Shown piece after piece: positions 53,482-62,522 of a stretch of 64,000 nt of DNA (within the stretch, counting starts at the first letter, position 1; every line of letters begins with the position of its first letter). The translations under genes were made by a program, and so were the position numbers. The notes under the pieces were generated by a model that saw only the letters and a list, made by a program, of their open reading frames with translations, was not told the origin of the DNA and did no database searches. The stretch lies in the NCBI GenBank assembly GCA_023386265.1, contig JAEWKA010000001.1, positions 1 to 64,000 on the forward strand. Direction: 5' to 3'. This stretch comes from Bacillota bacterium (GTDB lineage: Bacteria; Bacillota; Clostridia; Oscillospirales; Oscillospiraceae).

Positions 53482-54834
53482 ATGGGTAAATATTTCGGCA
53501 CAGATGGATTCCGTGGTAAAGCGGGTCGGGATTTAACAGTCGAACACGCGTTCAGTATCGGGCGCTTTACTGGCTGGTACTATGGAAGAAATCACAAGGC
53601 AAAAGTCGTCATCGGCAAGGACACGCGCCGCTCCAGCTATATGTTTGAGAATGCGCTCTGCGCAGGTTTGACGGCTTCCGGCGCGGACGCATATCTGCTG
53701 CATGTCACAACAACCCCCAGCGTCAGCTACATGGCAGGGGTGGACGACTTTGATTGTGGCATCATGATCTCTGCCAGCCATAATCCTTATGACGACAACG
53801 GCATCAAGATGGTCAACAGTCAGGGTGAAAAAATGGATGAGGAATTTCTGCTCGAAATCGAGAAATATCTTGATGGTTGGTACGAAGAACTGCCCTTTAT
53901 GACCGATGATAAGATTGGTTGCACCATTGACTATTCTTCTGGTCGTAACCGCTATATTGGTTATCTGATTGCCCTATCAACGCATTCCTATAAAGGTATG
54001 AAGGTAGGTCTGGATTGTGCAAATGGGGCAACCTGGCAAATCGCAAAGAGCGTTTTCGATGCCCTTGGCGCGGATACATATGTTATCAATAATAAGCCGG
54101 ATGGGCTAAATATCAACATGGGCTGTGGATCTACCCATATTGAAATACTACAGAAACATGTAGTCGATAATAAACTTGATGTGGGCTTTGCCTTTGACGG
54201 CGATGCTGATCGTTGCTTGGCTGTGGATGAGAAAGGAAATGTCGTAACCGGCGATCATATTATGTATCTTTGTGCGAAGCACATGAAAGACAATGAACGT
54301 CTGGATACCAACACAGTAGTAACAACAGTCATGTCCAATTTCGGCCTGTACAAAGCGCTTGAGGCGGCTGGTATAAACTATGAGAAGACTGCTGTAGGCG
54401 ATAAATACGTCTGGGAAAATATGCGCCAGTATAACCATTTGATTGGTGGCGAACAATCCGGGCATATCATCTTTAAAAAGTACGCCACAACCGGGGACGG
54501 GATGATTACAGCCATAAAAGTGATGCAGGTCATGTTAGATCGGAAAGCACCACTCTCTGAGCTGACTGCACCGGTACAGTTCTATCCCCAGGTGCTGAAG
54601 AACGTTGTTGTGGATGATAAAGACGGAACATTGTCAGAGGGGAAAGTAAAGGCAGCTGTAAAGGAACAGGAAACTATCCTGGGAGATTCCGGACGCGTTC
54701 TGCTGCGTAAGAGCGGAACCGAGCCTGTATTGCGTGTAATGGCTGAGGCCACGACTGATGCACAGTGCGAGAAATCTGTAGATGCAATTATCGACTCCAT
54801 GCGTGCATCGAACCATCTGATCAGGGTGAAATGA
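53482..54834 (+). CDS. glmM: Phosphoglucosamine mutase (GlmM)
   Basis: 450 residues of the alpha-D-phosphohexomutase family. Catalytic serine in ISASHNPYDDNGIK (near residue 96), metal loop FDGDADRC (near 239), sugar loop GGEQSGH, phosphate loop RKSGTEP near 410. GlmM swaps phosphate from C6 to C1 of glucosamine, giving GlcN-1-P for UDP-GlcNAc. A phosphomannomutase is a less likely reading. AAGGAG lies before the ATG. Confidence 0.88.
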   Translation: MGKYFGTDGFRGKAGRDLTVEHAFSIGRFTGWYYGRNHKAKVVIGKDTRRSSYMFENALCAGLTASGADAYLLHVTTTPSVSYMAGVDDFDCGIMISASHNPYDDNGIKMVNSQGEKMDEEFLLEIEKYLDGWYEELPFMTDDKIGCTIDYSSGRNRYIGYLIALSTHSYKGMKVGLDCANGATWQIAKSVFDALGADTYVINNKPDGLNINMGCGSTHIEILQKHVVDNKLDVGFAFDGDADRCLAVDEKGNVVTGDHIMYLCAKHMKDNERLDTNTVVTTVMSNFGLYKALEAAGINYEKTAVGDKYVWENMRQYNHLIGGEQSGHIIFKKYATTGDGMITAIKVMQVMLDRKAPLSELTAPVQFYPQVLKNVVVDDKDGTLSEGKVKAAVKEQETILGDSGRVLLRKSGTEPVLRVMAEATTDAQCEKSVDAIIDSMRASNHLIRVK

Positions 54835-54835
54835 T

Positions 54836-55495
54836 ATGTATAAGACAGACGAACTATTAGACCTGACCAAAACCATCGCAGTAGACCTGTTCGCGGACAA
54901 GGAATACCCGTGGGAAACGTTGGATGGCATAAAGGAGTTTATACTTGCCCTTGGTCCCTCCCTTCCTGCAGATGAATATGACCACCCTGCCGAGGGCGTG
55001 TGGATTGCAAAAGACGCGACAGTGTTTCCGTCGGCTTATATTGGAGCGCCATGTATTATTGATCACGGTGCGGAAGTGCGGCATTGCGCTTTTATCCGCG
55101 GCAGCGCTATCGTAGGCAAGAATGCTATTGTCGGAAACTCCGTAGAGTTAAAGAATGTGATTCTGTTTGATAATGTTCAGACGCCGCACTACAACTATGT
55201 TGGCGATTCCATTCTTGGCTACAAGTCCCATATGGGCGCTGGTTCTATCACATCTAATGTGAAAAGCGATAAAACGTTTGTTGTCGTAAAAAACGGTGAT
55301 GAACATATAGAGACAGGGCGTAAAAAGTTCGGTGCGATCCTCGGAGATCATGTTGAGGTCGGCTGCAACAGCGTGCTGAACCCCGGTACGGTAATCGGGC
55401 GGAACAGCAGCATCTATCCGGTATCATCCGTGCGCGGTGTGATTCCGGCCGACAGCATTTTTAAATCTCAGGAGAACATTGTGGAGCGCAAATAA
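54836..55495 (+). CDS. GlmU C-terminal-like acyltransferase (left-handed beta-helix)
   Basis: 219 residues. The middle and end are hexapeptide repeats (KDATVFPSAYIGAPCII, IVGKNAIVGNSVELKNVILF, GDHVEVGCNSVLNPGTVIGR) as in the acetyltransferase half of GlmU, with an N-terminal helical part of about 60 residues instead of the uridyltransferase. After GlmM it may acetylate glucosamine-1-phosphate, with the uridylyl step done elsewhere. One base after the glmM stop. Confidence 0.75.
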   Translation: MYKTDELLDLTKTIAVDLFADKEYPWETLDGIKEFILALGPSLPADEYDHPAEGVWIAKDATVFPSAYIGAPCIIDHGAEVRHCAFIRGSAIVGKNAIVGNSVELKNVILFDNVQTPHYNYVGDSILGYKSHMGAGSITSNVKSDKTFVVVKNGDEHIETGRKKFGAILGDHVEVGCNSVLNPGTVIGRNSSIYPVSSVRGVIPADSIFKSQENIVERK

Positions 55496-55596
55496 TGCGA
55501 CGTATCCTGCCGGAAGAAATTGATGTGTGGATTCGGCATATAAATAGCGGCACAAAAAGCGTGCAGCGGTTTTTAAATCCACACAACAGTTTGTAA
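55495..55596 (+). CDS. Possible 33-residue peptide coupled to the acyltransferase stop
   Basis: ATG overlaps the TAA of the preceding gene (TAATG) and gives MRRILPEEIDVWIRHI followed by a short tail to TAA. The overlap favours translation; the size and lack of a known motif argue against it. It could be a stub of a removed gene. Confidence 0.3.
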   Translation: MRRILPEEIDVWIRHINSGTKSVQRFLNPHNSL

Positions 55597-55707
55597 TGGT
55601 TGCATAAAAAATATTTAAAAGAGATTGCCGTGGAAAAGCTACTGATAATATAAGCTTATGGAGTGAATTGAACCAACAAAAAACTGCCTAGGAGGGAGGA
55701 TGCAGAC

Positions 55708-56187
55708 TTGCATACGAATAAGAAAAAACGCAGAATAATATTAGTTCTTATTGCCATCATCCTCTGCTTCATCTGGGGTAACTCCATAACGCCTGCACCG
55801 ATTTCCAAAGAATTCAGCAGTTGGTTCAAGGACATCATAAATATGTTGCTAGACGACGTTGGAAGTGATAAGACATTATCAAGCGGAGGGGTACTAAGGA
55901 AGATTGCTCATGCCTCTGAATTTGCAGCGCTTGGCATGGTACTTACGCTTCTTATGGAAGAAGGCCGTAAAATAAAGGTTTCGTTACTTGCGCTATCCGG
56001 ACTTGGGGCCGCGCTTATTGACGAAACTATTCAGTTGTTCGTAGTCGGCCGATCAGGGCAGATTAAGGATGTTTGGATCGACCTAGCTGGATTTGCGATT
56101 GGCGTAGCAATTGTAGGTCTACTTTTCCATCTTGTTAATAGCAGAAAGAATAAGAAGTTGTTACGTGTTAACAATGAAAAACACTGA
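55708..56187 (+). CDS. VanZ-family membrane protein
   Basis: 159 residues with four hydrophobic segments. Typical VanZ pieces: LCFIWGNSITP, ITPAPISKEFSSW, KIAHASEFAALGMVL and LIDETIQLFVVGRSGQIKDV. VanZ-like proteins are linked to teicoplanin resistance in one transposon, but most have no known job. Start is TTG 55708; a GGAGGGAGGA ends seven bases before it. A fragment of another VanZ is at 17190. Confidence 0.88.
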   Translation: MHTNKKKRRIILVLIAIILCFIWGNSITPAPISKEFSSWFKDIINMLLDDVGSDKTLSSGGVLRKIAHASEFAALGMVLTLLMEEGRKIKVSLLALSGLGAALIDETIQLFVVGRSGQIKDVWIDLAGFAIGVAIVGLLFHLVNSRKNKKLLRVNNEKH

Positions 56188-56266
56188 GTACATGATCGGT
56201 ATAACAATTTCTGAAGAAAGTGATGACATTTTCGGTTAGTTTTGGCATGGATATAAGGGCTACCGA

Positions 56267-57064
56267 ATGATGAAGTTTGTTGCTAAAAAATACATATTGG
56301 GCTCATGGGTAGGATACGAAATGAAAAAAGTAAATTCAAGTTTTTTTATAGTCTTGCTTTTGGTACTGTTTTCGGTGCTTATTTATGCAATTCAGCTCAT
56401 AGTTTTTGAGTCGCCGCGCGACACAGGCTTTTATATTTTGCAGGATTTTGCCTTTCTCCCTCTACAGATAGCTATTGTTACAGTGGTACTCGGTAGATAC
56501 CTTAAAAGTCGTGAAAAGACAGAGAGACTTAAAAAAATAAGTATTGTAATTAACGCGTTTTTCAGCGAAGCCGGAACAGATATACTTACAGGCTTAATAG
56601 GCTTCAACAAGAATTCAGACGATTTTAGCATTAAGTTGAATGTCCAGACGGACTGGACTGACGATATCTTTTTATCAACAGTGAGATATCTTGAAAATGC
56701 TGATATACAAATTGAATGCCGCGCGGAACAGCTTGAGACCTTGAAAACACTTATGCAAAGCAAGAGAGACTTTTTGATTCAGATGATCGAAAACCCAAAT
56801 CTGCTAGAACACGATACTTTTACAGATATGCTTCTTGCCGTTTTTCATGTTACGGAAGAATTGTTAGCCAGATATAGATTTGAAGATGATTGCAAGGCAG
56901 ACATGGCGCATCTTGCCAACGACATAAAAAGAGTCCTTAAGACTCTTCTCATTCAATGGGTCTATTACATGAGGCATCTGCACTCGGAATATCCCTATCT
57001 TTACTCTCTTGAGGTCAGAAAAAATCCGTTCTGCAAAGAAAGAAGTGTTATGATAAGCGACTGA
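56267..57064 (+). CDS. Two-helix membrane protein of unknown function
   Basis: 265 residues (or 247 from ATG 56321, which has AGGA six bases before it; AAGGG also precedes 56267). Two hydrophobic segments near residues 24-45 and 60-82, then a long helical cytoplasmic part with charged and leucine-rich repeats (DFLIQMIENPNLLEHDTFTD). I do not recognise a family. It lies in a group of small membrane-protein genes. Confidence 0.65.
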   Translation: MMKFVAKKYILGSWVGYEMKKVNSSFFIVLLLVLFSVLIYAIQLIVFESPRDTGFYILQDFAFLPLQIAIVTVVLGRYLKSREKTERLKKISIVINAFFSEAGTDILTGLIGFNKNSDDFSIKLNVQTDWTDDIFLSTVRYLENADIQIECRAEQLETLKTLMQSKRDFLIQMIENPNLLEHDTFTDMLLAVFHVTEELLARYRFEDDCKADMAHLANDIKRVLKTLLIQWVYYMRHLHSEYPYLYSLEVRKNPFCKERSVMISD

Positions 57065-57102
57065 GTATCTTTAATAAGCTCATAATAAGAGGAGTTAATG
57101 TT

Positions 57103-57540
57103 ATGAAAGATAGTAAATCAACAAAACGTCCTAAAGGGGTTACCGCTATTATTGTCTTTTGTATATTTGGGTGGATAACAACCGAGGGACTGTAGGCATA
57201 TCTTCATATTTCTAATCAAATACCTGCAATTTCAACTATGAATTCTTTCTGGGAAAAGTCTTATATTGGATTGGTAAATGGATTTACTGTAGCAGATGCT
57301 ATTTGGTCGAATCAAACGATTATTGTAGCCATTATTGGTTTGTGGAAGATGAAACCGTGGGGCTGGACGGCAGCAATCATGTCAAACACGATTTGGGTTT
57401 ATACGATGACTTTTACATTTGTAAGGGACTTTATGGTAACAATTACCTTCGGAATGGTCTTTCTTTCAGTCTTCGCTCTTCTCTCCAGTATATCAACGAT
57501 ATACTTATGGCGAAACCGTAAGCTTTTTTGGGCTAACTGA
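57103..57540 (+). pseudogene. Small membrane protein gene with in-frame TAG
   Basis: AAGAGGAG, then ATG 57103 and 30 codons (KRPKGVTAIIVFCIFGWITT) to a TAG at 57193-57195. The same frame continues for 114 codons with three hydrophobic segments (IIVAIIGLWKMKPWGWTAAI; FVRDFMVTITFGMV) to TGA 57540. One base change explains the break, so the loss is recent or a sequencing error. The product would be a 145-residue polytopic membrane protein of unknown role. Confidence 0.65.
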
Positions 57541-57740
57541 GTGTAGGCTTAATCTTTGTAAGCAACATATCAAAGGGGGTACGTTGAGAACAATAATGCT
57601 TCTGGTTGTTCGTAAAAATAAGCCCACAGCATTTTATTTTACAATCTATACCCGTATTTTTATGATACATTTATCATAGCTCTAAGGCTCTTTAAGCTGG
57701 CAAATGAAAGGATATATGGTAATCAACTGAGGGATATTAA

Positions 57741-58467
57741 ATGAATCGAGCGCTTATCAAGTTTTTTGTTAAAACATTTTTTTCATCATGGTTTATTTGG
57801 TTTGGAGCAATAATTAACGAAAACTGTAATATTGGTATACCTATTTCTATGGTGAACCCGTTTTAAAGCTAAATGGTATTTGCTTTTATTTTTACCATTA
57901 CCGGTAGTTTCTATAGCATCCTGCTTCTTGATGTATATTACCGGAAACAACCTTCCACCGTTACAATTTCAGTTATGGTTTGTTCCGATTGCTTTCCTGT
58001 ACATACTCGTACTCATGGGACCTCTCGGAGAGGAAGCTGGTTGGCGAGGCTTTGCTCTTCCAATCTTACTGAAGCATAACAGCCCTATAAAGGCATCAAT
58101 AATCCTCGGTTGCATGTGGGCGTTGTGGCATCTACCGCTGTTTTTTATAGAGGGGACTACTCAAAAGGCTCTTCTCATGCACGGTTTTACCCTGGCGATT
58201 ATGAGCTATTTTATCTACACTGTGATGATTTCGGTTCTGATTACATTGCTGTTTACAGCAAGCGGCGGTAGCACATTCAGTTCGATTGTTATACACACCA
58301 TGGGAAATCTTACACTTGGTGCTGTTCCCTTGATTTTCTCCCGGCCAGGAGCAGTGATATATTTGTTTTGTTTGTTCGTTGTAATTGGTGTCATCGTTTA
58401 TAAATATAAAGATATTATGTGGTTAAAGCCTAACGCTTTTGGAGGAATGATAGATGGAAAACAATAA
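57741..58467 (+). pseudogene. CPBP-family membrane protease gene, damaged 5' part
   Basis: ATG 57741, with GAGGG before it, begins MNRALIKFFVKTFFSSWFIW, but the frame ends at a TAA near 57862. The rest, in the next frame, starts around RFKAKWYLLLFLPLP and keeps the CPBP/CAAX-protease marks: GPLGEEAGWRGFALPILL, WALWHLPLFF and a late His/Asn (SIVIHTMGN). Compared with normal family members a piece between the two parts is missing, so this is a deletion plus frameshift. A shorter protein from TTG 57880 could still be made. Confidence 0.7.
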
Positions 58468-58654
58468 AGGAAGAAAGCATTCCTTTAAAATGGTCGATTT
58501 TATAGGAGTGGGTACAGTCATCGGCCTATGCGCTGCTGTCGGCGTCGTACTGGGCGCACTGCTTGATAATTTAGTTCTATGGTTATCCATAGGAGCAGCC
58601 CTTGGCGTAGTGCTAGGTGCGATCACGGAGCTTAATAAAAAGAAGAAAAAATGA
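58454..58654 (+). CDS. Small glycine-rich two-helix membrane protein
   Basis: 66 residues: a basic start (MENNKGRKHSFK), two hydrophobic segments rich in glycine (IGVGTVIGLCAAVGVVLGAL; LSIGAALGVVLGAI), and a lysine tail. GGAGG lies eight bases before the ATG, which overlaps the end of the CPBP gene. Looks like a glycine-zipper membrane peptide; function unknown. Confidence 0.65.
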   Translation: MENNKGRKHSFKMVDFIGVGTVIGLCAAVGVVLGALLDNLVLWLSIGAALGVVLGAITELNKKKKK

Positions 58655-58909
58655 ATTTCTCTAATCCGTACGAGGATTCTAACGGAAAATTTAAAAAAGT
58701 TTAGGCATAAATTTTCCACCTTACATTGTTTCAGGTCTTATGATTATGTTTGAAATTATTTTTAGCCTATCATTAATTATAGAAGTAAAAAACTAAACAT
58801 CACCGAATTATCACTAGCATTAAGTGAATAAAGTGAAAATTTAGCGATAAATGGTGAATTTTTCGGACAATAGATAAATAGCAACATCATATACAACAGT
58901 AGCAAACGC
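58655..58909. other. AT-rich region before the IS66 remnant
   Basis: No readable gene; probably decayed sequence next to the insertion element. Confidence 0.35.
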
Positions 58910-59067
58910 CTGCTGCCTTGGAACGCTCCAGATGAATGTAAGAACAGAACCGCTGAGAACTGACTTTCGTCAGTTCTCAGCGGTTCTGTTATGGGCATTT
59001 GACGCTTACGGTGTATTTTCTCATATTGCCGTTTCGCCGTCTATGTGTCGTTTGATTTGACGCTTAC
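58910..59067 (+). mobile_element. Second IS66-family end remnant
   Basis: LLPWNAPDECKNRTAEN then TGA at 58961-58963 is the very end of an IS66 transposase, matching the copy at 3075-3337 in both protein and DNA. A perfect 20-base stem with a 4-base loop follows (58945-58988; CAGAACCGCTGAGAACTGAC and its complement). The element end TTTGACGCTTAC is present twice, at 58998-59009 and 59056-59067, 58 bases apart. Confidence 0.7.
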
Positions 59068-59228
59068 GCTAATACCGCACAAGTGGTATGGTTATTGCGT
59101 CAAAAACAATTATACTCGTATTGGACATATCTCACAGAAGGCGTGATTTTGTTTTGCTGTGCTTGAGCACAGCAAAAATATGGAGTGACTTTGGTTCCTT
59201 CAAATATATTATATTCTGGGGATACCAT

Positions 59229-60223
59229 ATGACAATTAAAGAAATTGCCTCTTTAGCGGGAACCAGGAGAGGTACAGTGGACCGCGTTTTAAACGGAAGA
59301 GGAAACGTGAATTCGGAGCTTACTGACAGAACCTTGAAAATAGCAAGCCAGAACAACTACCAGCCGAACCATTTGGCACAGGCATTGATAAAATCTCGAA
59401 AACATATGACTATCGGAGTAGTTATAAACTCACTTGGTAACGAGTTTTTCGATGACTTTCTCCGCGGAATACATGACAGAGCACAGAAATACAGCAATTA
59501 TGGGCTGAACGTGGTCGTAAAGGAAATCAGGGGCTACGACGGGAGCGAGCAGATTGACGCGATAGACGCAGTTCTGGAGGAAAAGATTGATGCGCTGGCG
59601 ATCATGCCGCTCGATGTGCCTGAGGTGCATGAAAAACTGAAATCGCTGAACATACCAATAGTTATGTTTAATACCGACTTACAGATGGAAAAGCTCGGAT
59701 TCGTGGGATGCGATTACTATAAAAGTGGCGGACTGAGCGGAGAAATAGAAAAGCTCATTTTAGGCTCCCGCGGCTGGATTGGAATAATTATCGGAAGCTT
59801 TATGATGCAGGGTCACAAACACCGAATCGCAGGTTTTACGGATAGCGTTTCCGAAAATCCCAATATGGATATTGTTGCCTGTCTCGAAAATGCTGACGAC
59901 GATCTGAAGTCTAGAAAGGTGACTAGAAAGCTGATTGCCGAATGACATCCTAATCTTATTTATTTCGGCGCAGCAGGCATCAAGAGGGGGTGGAGGCGGT
60001 TCTCGAAAGCGGTGAGAACATTCGAATCATTACCGTTGACGAAACGACAGCAACGCGCAAATTTCTTGACAAGGGTACTATATCGGCAACCATTACTCAG
60101 CAGCCCTATGAGCAGGGCGCGCTGACAATCAAGATACTTCATGACTACCTTTTAAACCAGAAAGCGCCTCGTGAAAAGTACAATTATACGGAAAATCAGG
60201 TAAAATTGAAAAACTCTAAATAG
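59229..60223 (+). pseudogene. LacI-type sugar regulator with stop and frameshift
   Basis: ATG 59229 begins MTIKEIASLAGTRRGTVDRV, a LacI HTH, followed by the periplasmic-binding-like sensor domain. The frame is stopped by TGA 59943-59945, best explained as CGA to TGA (IAE-R-HPNLIYFGAAG), and then shifts by one lost base near 59983-59990 in AAGAGGGGG, after which GVEAVLESGENIRIITVDE runs to the normal end at 60223. It presumably controlled the sugar operon that follows 92 bases on. The truncated 238-residue form still has its DNA-binding part. Confidence 0.8.
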
Positions 60224-60314
60224 TGTTTACAAAAACCGCTTTTAAAATACAAATTGAACGTTGTGTAATAGAAGAATAAAGACTGTCAATAAATTTTTTA
60301 GGAGGAACAATTAT

Positions 60315-61307
60315 ATGGGAAAAAGACCTGTTACTCTGTGTACCTGCCAGTGGGCTGACCTACCACTTGATGAGCTGTGCGCACTTGCAAAAAAAATGGG
60401 TTATGATGGTCTGGAGCTTGCGTGCTGGGGAAACAATCTAGACTTAGACAAGGCTTATGATGACGACAGCTATGTCCAATATGTTTTGGATACTCTTAAG
60501 AAACATGGGCTTGTCTGCCACGCTATAGCAACACATATCATCGGGCAGTGCGTCGGTGATGCACCCGACCCCCGTTTGAACAACTTTGCTCCCGCTGGGT
60601 TTGCCGATAAGCCCGAGGAAATTCGCACATGGGGTATTGAAACCATGAAGAAGGCGGCGGTAGTCGCAAAAAAACTCGGTGTTCACATCGTTACTGGCTT
60701 TACCGGCTCGCCAATTTGGAAATACCTTTATTCCTTTCCCCAGACCACTGAGCAGATGGTGGAAGAAGGTTTCGACGAAATCGTAAGGCTGTGGACTCCG
60801 ATTCTGGACGAGTTTATGAAAAATGACATCAAGTTTGCGCTTGAGGTACATCCCGGCGAAATTGCTTTTGATTACTATTCCACAAAAAAACTACTTGAGA
60901 AATTTGTAAATCGTCCCGAATTCGGTCTTAACTTTGACCCAAGCCACCTTATCTGGCAAGGTATGACGCCGCATTTATTCCTTTCCGATTTCCGCGACCG
61001 TGTTTATCACGTCCACATGAAGGACGCAGCGGTAACGCTTGATGGACGTACCGGACTTCTAGGCTCGCACATTGACTTTGGTAGCATGAAGCGCGGTTGG
61101 AATTTCCGCAGTCTCGGCCACGGCAACGTTAACTTCGAGGATATCATCCGCGTTCTGAACGATATGGGCTATGACGGACCGCTCTCCGTCGAATGGGAGG
61201 ACAGCGGCATGGATCGCATCGACGGTGCGACCGAAGCCTGCGCTTTTGTCAAGAAAACAGACTTTAAGGCGTCCGACTTTAAATTTGACGACGCTATCTC
61301 AAACTAA
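60315..61307 (+). CDS. Sugar isomerase/epimerase (xylose-isomerase-like TIM barrel)
   Basis: 330 residues from ATG 60315, with AGGAGG ten bases before it; an earlier in-frame ATG at 60261 has none. Family pattern: MGYDGLELACWG, ALEVHPGEIAFDYYST, LNFDPSHLIWQG, VYHVHMKDAA and SVEWEDSGMDR, giving the Glu, Asp, His and Glu metal ligands. These enzymes move carbonyl groups or change sugar stereochemistry. With the dehydrogenase and ABC transporter after it, it is part of a sugar or inositol-like catabolic route; the exact substrate is not visible. Confidence 0.85.
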   Translation: MGKRPVTLCTCQWADLPLDELCALAKKMGYDGLELACWGNNLDLDKAYDDDSYVQYVLDTLKKHGLVCHAIATHIIGQCVGDAPDPRLNNFAPAGFADKPEEIRTWGIETMKKAAVVAKKLGVHIVTGFTGSPIWKYLYSFPQTTEQMVEEGFDEIVRLWTPILDEFMKNDIKFALEVHPGEIAFDYYSTKKLLEKFVNRPEFGLNFDPSHLIWQGMTPHLFLSDFRDRVYHVHMKDAAVTLDGRTGLLGSHIDFGSMKRGWNFRSLGHGNVNFEDIIRVLNDMGYDGPLSVEWEDSGMDRIDGATEACAFVKKTDFKASDFKFDDAISN

Positions 61308-61318
61308 GGAGGCACAGC

Positions 61319-62461
61319 ATGGCAAAACAAATTCGATATGGTATGGTGGGCGGCGATCTTCACGCCTTTATCGGAGAGGTTCACCGCAAAGCAATAAACT
61401 TTGACACACGCGCGGAATTAGTTGCCGGCTGCTTCAGCAACATACCCGAATATAATGTTGAAACCGCCGAGGCTTATTGCGTTGACAGGTCCCGTGTTTA
61501 CGATGACTACAAGGAAATGGCGGCAAAGGAGTCAGTTAGAGAAGATGGAATCGACTTCGTTTCGATTGCAACCCCCAACTTTCTGCATTACGAGGTTGCA
61601 AAGGAATTCCTTCTGCACGGAATCAACGTTGTTTGTGAAAAGCCACTCTGCTTTGAAATTGAGCAGGGTGAGGAGCTTGTTAAGCTTGCAAAGGAAAAGG
61701 GACTCCTCTTTGGTATTACATATACCTACACCGGCTACACAATGACCAAGGTCATGAAAGAAATGATTGCCGAAGGGAAAATTGGAAAAATTGCATCTGT
61801 CAATGCTGAATATGCACAGGACTGGCTGATAAACGAGCTTGCTCCAGTTGCAGGCGCACAGGAAAATCTCTCCGTTTGGAGAAAAGACCCGAAGTTTTCC
61901 GGCATCTCCAACTGCGTTGGCGATATTGGCTCACACATCGAGAACTATGTTCACTATGTAACCGGTCTTAAAATTAAGCGGCTGCTCGCAACGACAAACG
62001 CTTATGGGCATGCACTCGACCTCAACTCCAATATAATTGTAGAGTACGAAAATGGAGTAAACGGCGCTTACTGGTGCTCGCAGATAGCAATGGGACACCT
62101 AAACGGACTAGCTGTTCGTATTTTCGGAGAGCTCGGCTCGCTTGAATGGCAACAGGAGCATCCGGACTATTTACGTTATACACCAAAAGGCGGAGCGCCT
62201 CAAATGCTCTCCCGGGGTGACGGCTATATCAAGGAAAAGGCCGGAGCAGAAAGCCGTATTCCAGTCGGACATCCCGAAGGACTATATATTGCCTTTGCAA
62301 ACATTTATAGAAACTATATTACAGCGCTTATCGATAAAAAGAACGGCGAGGATGTTTCCAATGCCGATTTCCCAAAGGTCGAGGACGGACTTGCCGGCGT
62401 TCGCTTTATTCACGCAGTTGTTGGGAGCGCTAATAACAACTCTGCTTGGGTGCAGCTCTGA
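61319..62461 (+). CDS. Gfo/Idh/MocA-family oxidoreductase
   Basis: 380 residues. NAD(P)-binding start IRYGMVGGDLHAFIGEVHRK, VSIATPNFLHYEVAKEFL, the family motif VCEKPLCF, and SNCVGDIGSHIENYVHYVTG in the second domain with the catalytic-type Asp/His. Such enzymes oxidise or reduce sugars and cyclitols. It follows the isomerase by 11 bases with AAGGAGG before the ATG. Confidence 0.9.
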   Translation: MAKQIRYGMVGGDLHAFIGEVHRKAINFDTRAELVAGCFSNIPEYNVETAEAYCVDRSRVYDDYKEMAAKESVREDGIDFVSIATPNFLHYEVAKEFLLHGINVVCEKPLCFEIEQGEELVKLAKEKGLLFGITYTYTGYTMTKVMKEMIAEGKIGKIASVNAEYAQDWLINELAPVAGAQENLSVWRKDPKFSGISNCVGDIGSHIENYVHYVTGLKIKRLLATTNAYGHALDLNSNIIVEYENGVNGAYWCSQIAMGHLNGLAVRIFGELGSLEWQQEHPDYLRYTPKGGAPQMLSRGDGYIKEKAGAESRIPVGHPEGLYIAFANIYRNYITALIDKKNGEDVSNADFPKVEDGLAGVRFIHAVVGSANNNSAWVQL

Positions 62462-62522
62462 ACCGAATGATGGTCCGAAAGGACTTCATTATAATTAGAG
62501 GAAAAATTAGGAGGAAAAATTG

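Noticed and set aside
60231..60314. Promoter TTGAAC-15-AATAAA in front of the sugar isomerase
   Set aside because: Spacing of 15 and poor -10 box; too weak to list.
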